Below the pieces are notes generated by a model, which had not been told where the DNA came from, searched no databases, and saw only the letters and a list, made by a program, of their open reading frames with translations. DNA of 64,000 bases from Henckelia pumila (taxonomy: Eukaryota; Streptophyta; Magnoliopsida; Lamiales; Gesneriaceae): positions 169,323,716 through 169,387,715 of the forward strand of contig NC_133121.1 in assembly GCF_033568475.1 (NCBI RefSeq), read 5' to 3'. This document shows, piece after piece, positions 56,489-64,000 of this stretch (its first letter is position 1; each line of letters opens with the position of its first letter). A program made the position numbers and the translations under genes.

Positions 56489-59400
56489 CTATTCATTCTT
56501 AGGAACAAGTTTCTTGATCAAATCGAGCAGAATACTATCTTGACATTCCTCGAACCTATGAAGCAACATGGACATAGTTGTGGCATTATCTGAGAAACTC
56601 ATTCTAACCATTTCTTCCAAGAGTGGCATTGCTTCATAAAGTTCTTTCCTTTTAAGCAAGCAATGGGAAAATATGTTTAATGTCACAATATCGGGTGTAC
56701 AACCATCTTTTTCCATATCTATTAACATATACTTGACGTCTTGTACTGAAAGAGTGGGTGTCCTGCTAGCCAACTTGTGGCTAAGGGCCTTTATGACTCT
56801 ATTTGTAAACAATCTTTGTTTAATATAATTTACACTCTTTATTGACATTTACTTTATCTTTTATCATATTGTTATGTTATGACGTACTATACAATGTTTA
56901 GATAAAGACCTTGAATATAATAAAGTGCATGAAAGATGTGATAGTGGACATGGATGACTATCAAGAAACATATCTTGTAATCACTGTATATTCTAAACCA
57001 GTTCCTAGTCAATTGAGCCGTCCGCAATAAGGATAAGGATCGCTCGAGATTGAGGCTTCCATTTGCGATGCCGAGTACCACGTTTCATTGGTATGGAACA
57101 TAGAGATGTTCGAAGCATGAAAATAGATATTCATTGGATGGATGATCGAATTACCCTATTCGGACTTTCCAAGTGGTTTTCACTAATTGAGTGGATAAGT
57201 CCGTGGTTTTGATTCTACACCATTAGTCCTTACTACTTGAAACATCATGGAGACTCTATATGCTAGTACTGTACTTTGACTCGTTTACCGACTCAATGAG
57301 GGTCATCAGGTGTCGAGATTGGGTACAGTTACGACACATATAGGAGTCAATGTTTTGTTGTCAAGGATTCACCACACGCTTGCGAGTGTGGATATCCTAT
57401 GCGATCTGAAGAGATATTAGTGTGAAAAATCTCTGGACAGAGTACATGATATACTTTAGGTTACTTGGTTTTCTAGTTGCACATGCGATGTCACTATTTG
57501 ATTTTCAAGATATATTGCATAGTTATCGAATCTCGAACGACTCTCGATATACCAATGGTTGTTGATTCGATTGGGATATATGGTTGAAGGGACCGTACTG
57601 TACGCTAACCGAAACCCACTGGTTCTTGCAGGCACTATCAGTGATACCTAGGGAATCATGGGGCGATGTTTCTAGGCGCTCTTATCATGATTCGATGGGC
57701 AACGCGGAAATTGTTGTTCCGAGTCACAAGGAGTTGTGAGCCCACAGCTAGCTGTATCCCTGAACCATTGAGGGTCACACAAGTAATAGATTTCTAATCC
57801 CCGTCGAGATAGTTAAATTTAATGAGTTAAATTTAGCGAACGAGAAGTAGGACTTCTTATTAATGAATAGAGGGAGTGAGATTTCCTAAAATAACATGGG
57901 GATGCCATTTTTGGAAACCACTGAATTCGGATTCAGAAAATTTATCTTGAATTTAAAATATGCAGAAAAGGTTTCTGTATACATTGGTAAAATTGGTTTA
58001 TCAATTTGAGTCACGATGAATTTTATATTAATTTCTGAATATGCGGGCTTTGCTTGTCAGGCTTGAACTTATGACTAACGGACCCTAAGCTGTTAGCAGC
58101 TCATGTTATAAATAAGTTATTGCAGTACATAAATTACATAATTCAAGCTCATAATTTTTGAAACCTAGAGAGAAATCTCCCTAGGGGTTCGAAAATCCCC
58201 TCTCCTCACCTTCTAAATCCAGTCTGCAATTTTCGAAAATTGCAGTCTGGTTTGACTGATCAGATCTATTAATTTCTCTTCGTAGAAACTTCTGATAGAC
58301 TTTCTAGTGCAGTCTATTAGAGGGATTAGAATTCTGTTCATGGACCTGATTCAGGAGTTGATCGAGGCATCGGTTCCTGGGATATACAAGAAGAGCAGAT
58401 TTATCTGTTGGAGTCCATAACCTCAAGTTGAGACTTGAGAGGTAAAATTTACTATTGTTTTATTTTACGCATATTATTTTAATCGTACGGTTTTGGTACC
58501 CATGATCTGGAATCGTTCTAGATCAGAAAATAAAATTTTTAAACTTCTGCTGCTATGGGTATCAGATCTGACAGATCCGAGAACGTGTTCCAACATGTAC
58601 ATGTCCCACTCGACAAAGTGAGCTGATCATGATGTTATAATTAACTACATTGGGCTTCAAACCTTTCGAATGAAGTTTGTTTAAAAGGATTCTAGCAACC
58701 TCAGGTTTTCCACCCTTGCATAATCCATCTATCATGATATTATAGATGACTATGTTTGGATTTACACCTTTATCTTCCATTGTTCGCAAAAATGAAAATG
58801 CTTGGGTAAATTTTTGAGTCTTACACAAGCTATCCAAGATAATGGAATAAGTAATCATGCTAGGATGTACTTTCTGAGCTTGCATCTCATTGAAAAGCTT
58901 CTGGCCAGAATCATATCTACCAGCACGAAACAATCCTTGTAGCATGATGTTGTACGAAACAACCCTTATAGGAAATTTCATGAAAAACATTCCAAGCTTT
59001 ATCCACCATTCCTTTCTTAAGGTATCCATTGAGCATAATGTTGTAGCTAATGATACATGACTTGAGACCCAGAAATACCAAGGAATCGAACAATCTTTGT
59101 GCTCTATCCATTTCTCCTCGTAAACAATATCTATCTATCAAGGCAGTGTACGTGACAATATCTGGCGAAATATTCCTTTCCTTCATGCTTTTCAACAAAT
59201 CCTCTGCCTCATTGATCATTCCTTCCTTGCAAAATGCATCAACCAATATATTAAAAGTAAACACATTTAGATAGATTTTGATACCTTGCATATAAATAAA
59301 CAAGTCTTTCACCTCTTTCCATCGGCCAAAATTGCACAAGCCCTGGATCAATGAATTGTAAGTAACAACATTTGGCGAAACCCCTTTCTCAATCATCTGG

Positions 59401-59680
59401 TTCAATAATTGGAGTGCGTCATCCACCATCTTATCTTTACTAAGACTATCAATTATCACATTGTATGACAAGACATAAGGCTTGCGAGTTCCTTTTTCCA
59501 TCGTACCCAATAAATCACGGGCCATGAGAGTGTGGCCAGCTTTGCACAACCCATTTATCAAGGCTAGAAATGTGACTTCATCTGGTTCACATTGTTTCTC
59601 TCTTAATAAATTTTTAAAAATTTCCACCGCATCAAAAGCCTTATCTGCAAAGAAGAACCGTTTGATGAGAGTGCTAGAAG
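56489..59680 (-). pseudogene. PPR gene copy B, interrupted by a solo-LTR-like insertion
   Basis: The best preserved PPR copy. Minus-strand repeats from 59680 include EPDEVTFLALINGLCKAGH, SYNVIIDSLSKDKMVDDA, NVVTYNSLIQGLCNFGR, NVFTFNILVDAFCKEGM, DIVTYTALIDRYCLRGEMD, then MIDGLCKGGKPEVA and NYNIMISSLCRVGH; the C-terminus reads LIKKLVPKNE, stop at 56489. About ten 35-residue P-class motifs. Near 58965 a deletion of 17 bp relative to copy A shifts the frame. Between the SSLCRVGH motif and the final repeats lies the insertion 56747-58595; its target duplication marks the exact break. The N-terminus with a targeting peptide is missing (first motif begins abruptly near 59680). Intact relatives bind organellar RNA. 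Confidence 0.88.
56747..58595. mobile_element. Solo-LTR-like insertion in PPR copy B
   Basis: A 1849-bp segment starting TGAAAGAGTG and ending GTTCCAACA, flanked by TGTAC at 56742-56746 and 58596-58600. Removal of the segment and one duplicate joins the PPR frame exactly. TG...CA ends, a 5-bp duplication and lack of coding capacity fit a solo LTR left by recombination. No primer site or internal direct repeat was found. Lineage not assigned. A large non-autonomous insert is the alternative. Confidence 0.7.
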
Positions 59681-59930
59681 AACCTTTGGGCGGATCAAGT
59701 CTTCAGAAATTTGAAACTCGAATCCATCTTTAGAAATTTGGTAAATGGGAAATGCTTGGAATTGGGACAACCTTAATCAGATTCTCTGTCTTCTATTTCT
59801 TTTCAAGTATTGCAAATTCTCTGCCTTGTTTAAGTTGAGCTGATTCTTCATCTTTTTTCTGCTTTTATAGTTCCATTTCTTTCATATATTGTTCCTTATA
59901 TTTTGATGCCATCTAAAAAATTAGAAGCCA
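59681..59930 (-). pseudogene. Charged coding remnant upstream of PPR copy B
   Basis: Minus strand near 59910-59760 reads as MASKYKEQYMKEMEL, then, after a stop, KDEESAQLKQGREF, then another stop and KTENLIKVVPIP. This Lys/Glu-rich stretch looks like a fragment of a real protein. I do not recognise it. It abuts the truncated start of copy B. Confidence 0.3.
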
Positions 59931-61102
59931 AAAGACAAACTTTAGATATCAAATTCCAGAAAGAACTTAAATTGAATTCTAGCAACAACGGGGATTTTAT
60001 CCACAAAAAAATTTACCAGTTCATATTGTCTTCTTTGTTTCTAGGTCAAGTTCTTCCATTCCTCCCAACAATTCACGCAACCTTAAAATAAGACAAGGAT
60101 TATGAAGATTAAAAAATATCAAATGGGACCAAAAGGACAAAATTTCAGGAAAAAAGTAAAAGTACAAATCCAAACCATAAAAGAAACCAAGAAAAAATGA
60201 TCAAGAAACGAAGAAAATCTTGAAGGTAGAAAAGGTTTGCCGTTGTCAAAAATTAAGAGTAATCAGGGAAAATATCCAATACATCACATTAAGAGGTAAT
60301 GGTCTTAGTACATTCTAAAGAGCAAACTTGAATAGCCATAACAATAAGGATTTTGTGAGAGTTTAGTTCGAATAAAATTATGATAATGTTTCATATATGT
60401 TCCATATTTGACTTTTTTCTCTCAGCTATAGATAGATGCAGTCTATTTTTCCACTTGTAAAATTGGCACATGTTATTTAGCAATTTCTTAATTTGAATTG
60501 CTAATAAGTTAAACATATGGTACTGTTGAATACAAACATTAACTTCTTTATCGGATGATCTAAATTGAGTAGATATTCAGTCCTCATAATAGATGATGGG
60601 AGAGAAACAATATGTTGCTACCTTCACTTAGAAAATCCTTGTGTTTTCTGATTCACTGAGTCCACACCAATCATATCCATTCTGCAAAAAAATAATGGGG
60701 ACCACTAAAGCCATAAAGTATGAAATATAGAGAACAAGAACTATCTCTTCCTTGTTACCTTGATACATAACATCAAACTCACAACTGACCGAACATCATC
60801 TTATTTTTCCCATTGCTTTGGTGTGCTACATACACACACAGCCTTTTCCGGTTGCTTAGATGTGCTTCACACATTAACTTCCTACTTGAAAATTTCTTGA
60901 TCCACTAAAATCATATCGGCCAAGCTTGATCCCAAAAAAAAAACAACCACCAATTTTTAAACATCCAAAACTAACAATTAAAAAAACAAAACTAAATTGA
61001 GAAAAGGGAAGCTGTGACTTGACCTCCTTAACTAAAATTCCCAGATAACATGATCAATGAAATTCTGATCTGAGACAGAAAATTTTGAACTTTACATAAT
61101 TG
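59931..61102. other. Spacer, no gene seen
   Basis: AT-rich, no recognisable coding region or transposon ends. Confidence 0.55.
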
Positions 61103-61297
61103 TTACAACCAATTCCACTCGCCTTCGCAAAACAGGTTGAAGAAGTCTTCATGAGATGGAAAAACAAACTCACCAAATGCAAGTTGCACCAGAATGTTTT
61201 TGCACCCTGAAGATATGTGCATACGAACCTTAACCAAAGCAACTGGGTGAGTGGTGCAGTCTCCGACAATGGAGGCAGTAGCCCCCAACCCCCACAT
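61103..61297 (-). pseudogene. Mitochondrial carrier fragment
   Basis: The minus-strand frame GLGATASIVGDCTTHPVALV then KVRMHI resembles the first helix and signature of plant dicarboxylate/uncoupling-type mitochondrial carriers (GGIASIVAG-type start followed by HPLDLIKVRMQ). The usual acidic residue of the Px[DE]xx[KR]x[RK] motif is Ala here. Only about 30 residues are carrier-like; the remainder is unrelated. A truncated gene fragment. Confidence 0.55.
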
Positions 61298-61655
61298 CCA
61301 AGGTTAAACTTTCTCTTTTTCTCTTAAACAGAAATAGTGGAGAATTATTGATAAGATCTGTCACTTATATAGTTTTAAAATTCTTGTCTAAATTAAACAT
61401 CAGTAGAAGTGTGTGCAACAATCTGTCATTTAGTTTTTAAGCTATAAATTTGCGGATACTGTGATCTAAGAAGCTCACACAAGTAAAAGATTAACTAAAA
61501 TTCATTATGTCAAAGCCAAACAATAAGTTGAATGTTTGGCTCAATAACATCCAATCATATAGTCTCAAACAAGAAAAAAAACATGGTCTAATAATGTAAA
61601 CTAATTCAAACACAAAACGTAAACCAGATTAATCTCCATCAATTAGTAATCAACA
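61298..61655. other. Spacer, no gene seen
   Basis: No recognisable feature between the carrier and HSP70 fragments. Confidence 0.5.
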
Positions 61656-61996
61656 TTAAACTATATCTAGTCTAATTATAGGATCCCACCTCTTTCTTTT
61701 TTTCTCAAACACATCTGCCTCTACAGCTTGGTGCTCATACAACCACCTGATGGAAGACAATCTCATCTCTTTAGTTTTTCTACAATATGCAAGTTGCGAA
61801 TTGCCAGCACGTTTCTTGTTCATTCCAATACTTCTGATGCCATAAATACAAATTTCCAGCTCATTCTCTGCCAAGGATTTCTTTTGCTGCTCCTCCTCAT
61901 CAAGCTCAAATTTCTTGGCTTCCTCCAACATTCTTTCAATCTCATCATTGGACAAGACGCCTTTAACACCGCAGATCGTGATGCTGCTAGTCTCAC
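61656..61996 (-). pseudogene. HSP70 C-terminal fragment
   Basis: On the minus strand from 61996 the frame reads SITICGVKGV, LSNDEIERMLEEAKKFELDE and KSLAENELEICIYGIRS. This matches the junction of the HSP70 substrate-binding beta-sandwich and helical lid (KGRLSKEEIERM...ENYAYNMR in typical members). Similarity stops after about 55 residues and the rest of the ORF is not HSP70-like. Upstream the match ends exactly at the MITE 61997-62620, so the rest of the gene may have been lost before or by that insertion. Confidence 0.65.
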
Positions 61997-62620
61997 CAAT
62001 GTTGTAAATGGCGGGAGACGGTGGCGGGGCAGTCAGTGACCGCCTACCGCCTCGGCCGCCTAGGCGGTAGAATTTTTTTAAGCATTTTGTAATAGAAAAT
62101 TATGCATGATCATGCAATGTAATTACAAATAGTCAAATTTTTTTGTGTAATATATGTAATTAAATAATGTTTATGCCTAAAGAAGTTTCATACAATATAT
62201 ACAATCTAGACAAAGTTCAAATAAATATATAAATACAAACTAACAAGACAATTAAGGTGGTGGAAGATGGCGGCAGCGGCGGAGGGCAGATGGAGGCGGT
62301 TTGAGGTAGGTGGTGGCTGATGGTGGAGGATATTTGAAACCAAAAGTAAATACAAAAGAGAGTGAGAGGTGTTTTTATTCTATTTAAAGGTTTTAAAATT
62401 GATTGACTTTGAATAATTTTTAAAATTATTTGACTTTGATAATTGATTGAAATTTTAAAATCATTGACCGACTCCGCCGCCTGCTTGTCCGCCTCCGCCG
62501 CCTCGACCGCTTGCTTGCCCACCTCGACCGCCGGATGACCTCAGACTGCTTACAAGGGCCGCCTTAGTCACCGTCTAGACACCGCCTAGGCGGCCGCCTC
62601 GACCGCAATTTAGAACACTG
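61997..62620. mobile_element. MITE-like element with CCGCCTAGGCGG-rich ends
   Basis: Left end CAATGTTGTAAATGGCGG and the reverse complement of the right end CAGTGTTCTAAATTGCGG agree at 15 of 18 bases. Subterminal ccgcctaggcgg words occur at both ends and the middle is AT-rich. It belongs with the element at 43269-43655. Flanking 8-mers (agtctcac and gtgacgag) do not match, so no target duplication is claimed. Confidence 0.7.
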
Positions 62621-63229
62621 GTGACGAGAAGCAACCATTCTAAATCAAAAGCAGAAATTGAAAAGTGTACCATACAGGAGGTCAGGTCACCCGTGGATTC
62701 AAGCTGTATGATGACGGACTTGCAAATCACAATTTAACGGGAAGGAAATACTCCCATGCTTTGGCAAGCACGTTCCAAGCTCCCAATTCTTTCTGGATGG
62801 TCCTGTGAAATGTTCCAGACAGGGTACAACATACAAGGGTAAACTTGTAACATTCTGTCATCCGCATTAACTCATCGAAGCTGTAATGCTTGAACCCACC
62901 ATACAAATCCCATTTATGAAGGAATAGAAAACTGCATTTGTGCAGAAAAATGTAGAAGAAACAAAGCAAGAAAAACTGAACATAAATGAGCAATAAGCAG
63001 TAGCAGCAAGCAAAATATCCATTTTTTCAGTAGCAACAAAGTGACGGACCTAACTTGTTTCAGTAGAAGCAATAGCAGCAAGCAAAATATCCCTTAAAGA
63101 AGGTTCTATAAATGTGGCGAACAATTATGCATCATAATAGAGACAAAGGATCAGTAGCAATTGAGTCTTACACTTGGTTGCCAAGGAATGCTATACTTAA
63201 AGCTACCTTAATCCTGGACCATATTTAAA
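62621..63229. other. Spacer with an unassigned minus-strand ORF
   Basis: The minus-strand ORF 62727-62993 contains WDLYGGFKHYSFDELMRM and AWNVLAKAWEYFLP, which look protein-like, but I recognise no family. aagcagtagcagcaagcaaaatatcc and agaagcaatagcagcaagcaaaatatcc near 62995 and 63065 form a short direct repeat. Confidence 0.35.
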
Positions 63230-63509
63230 GTTGCATCCTCTTTAGGCTTCCATTTCCCACCAACAATCAACTGACACAAGGAGAGAAAAGTGAATTGGAA
63301 ATCGCAAAAATCAAATCACTAAACTGACAAAAGTTTTATAATAACGATAGAACACAAACATAAAAATGACACTTGAGCAAGTACTAGCTTTTCAGAGGGA
63401 ACATACTAACCATTCCACGGAAGTATTTTTCATATATTTACTCGTGTTGAGAGATGCATAGAACTTCAATTAGGAATTTAGGAAAACTCAGGTTTTGAAG
63501 AAGGATAAT

Positions 63510-64000
63510 TCATTTCTTAGGAACAAGTCTCTTGATCAAATCAAGCAGAAGTGCAGAACACTATTTTGAAATTTCTTGAAGCTATGAAGCAACATGGACA
63601 TAGTTGTTGCATCAGCTGAGAAACCCCTTCTTACCATTCCTTCCAAGAGTTGCATTGCTTCATAATGTTCTTTCCTTTTAAGAGTGGACATAAGGTTTAA
63701 AAGTTCCTTTCGCCAATGTACTCAGCAAATCACAGGCTATGAGAGTGCACCCAGCTTTGCACAGCCCATTTATTACGGCAAGAAATGTGACTTTGTTTGG
63801 CTCACATAGTTTGTCTCTTTGAAAAATCTCCACTGCATGAGAAGCCTTATCTGATAAGAACCCTTTGATAAGAGTGCTAAAGGTGATTATGTCCAGCTCA
63901 AGACCAAGCTTGAACAAGCTACCAAAATCAAGAACCCAAAATCTACTCGATTCAGCTGGCAATACCAATGAATCGTGTTATTCGTCGTGGAATCATCAAT
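63510..64000 (-). pseudogene. PPR gene copy C, internally deleted, runs off the window
   Basis: From the window edge the minus strand reads LDIITFSTLIKGFLSDKASHA, CEPNKVTFLAVINGLCKAG and KGTFKPYVHS, matching the first motifs of copy B. It then jumps near 63685 directly to the final segment KRKEHYEAMQLLEGMV and TTMSMLLHSF, in another frame. All the middle repeats found in copy B are missing, and the terminal LVP part is also frameshifted. Its 3' flank repeats that of copy A. Confidence 0.82.

Overview
This 64 kb window is nuclear DNA of a flowering plant, probably a eudicot. The evidence is an AT-rich background, Ty3/gypsy elements of the plant Tat and chromovirus (Tekay/Del-like) types, hAT-type MITEs, tRNA-derived SINEs, a BYPASS1/ROH1-family gene and a pentatricopeptide-repeat (PPR) gene cluster. 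Genus and family cannot be told from the sequence. Only one host gene looks complete, the intronless ROH1-like gene at 44165-45331 (+). Most of the rest is mobile DNA and gene debris.

Layout. 1-7 kb: AT-rich spacer with small tandem and direct repeats, a SINE split by a MITE (3127-3930), a second MITE (5544-5846), a complete SINE with target duplication (5888-6131) and microsatellites. 7-13.6 kb: an RNase H-domain pseudogene with an 84-bp tandem duplication, a GC-rich island (8190-8510), a ~1.1 kb AT-rich degenerate array, and the 5' part of a receptor-like cytoplasmic kinase gene on the minus strand. 13.8-20.1 kb: mostly non-coding, with unassigned ORFs near 14 kb.

Three LTR retrotransposons with exact target-site duplications cover about 46% of the window. 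Element 1 (20167-30396, minus strand, TSD GTACT) is a Tat-lineage element. It has one intact 1775-aa gag-pol frame, 435-bp LTRs that differ at one base, and an open multi-exon gene on the opposite strand between pol and the 3' LTR. Element 2 (33174-43069, plus strand, TSD TCTAT) has the same plan but is old: its LTRs differ by about 5% and both pol and the antisense gene carry many stops and frameshifts. Element 3 (47182-56347, minus strand, TSD ACCAT) is a chromovirus with 2-kb LTRs about 1% diverged, an initiator-Met tRNA primer site, and one frame interrupted by only two stops.

45.9-64 kb: three related PPR gene copies on the minus strand, all broken. Copy A is split by element 3. Copy B carries a 17-bp frameshifting deletion and a 1.85-kb solo-LTR-like insertion with TSD TGTAC. 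Copy C has lost its middle and runs off the window end. Fragments of a mitochondrial carrier and an HSP70 gene lie between B and C, the latter abutting a MITE.

The most unusual content is the antisense gene shared by both Tat elements: an N-terminal domain like the plant 'putative gypsy-type transposon' (Transposase_28) family, then a coiled-coil C-terminus, with introns that only a transcript opposite to the genomic RNA can splice. Antisense ORFs are known in Tat elements. Here one copy is essentially uninterrupted inside an element that moved recently.
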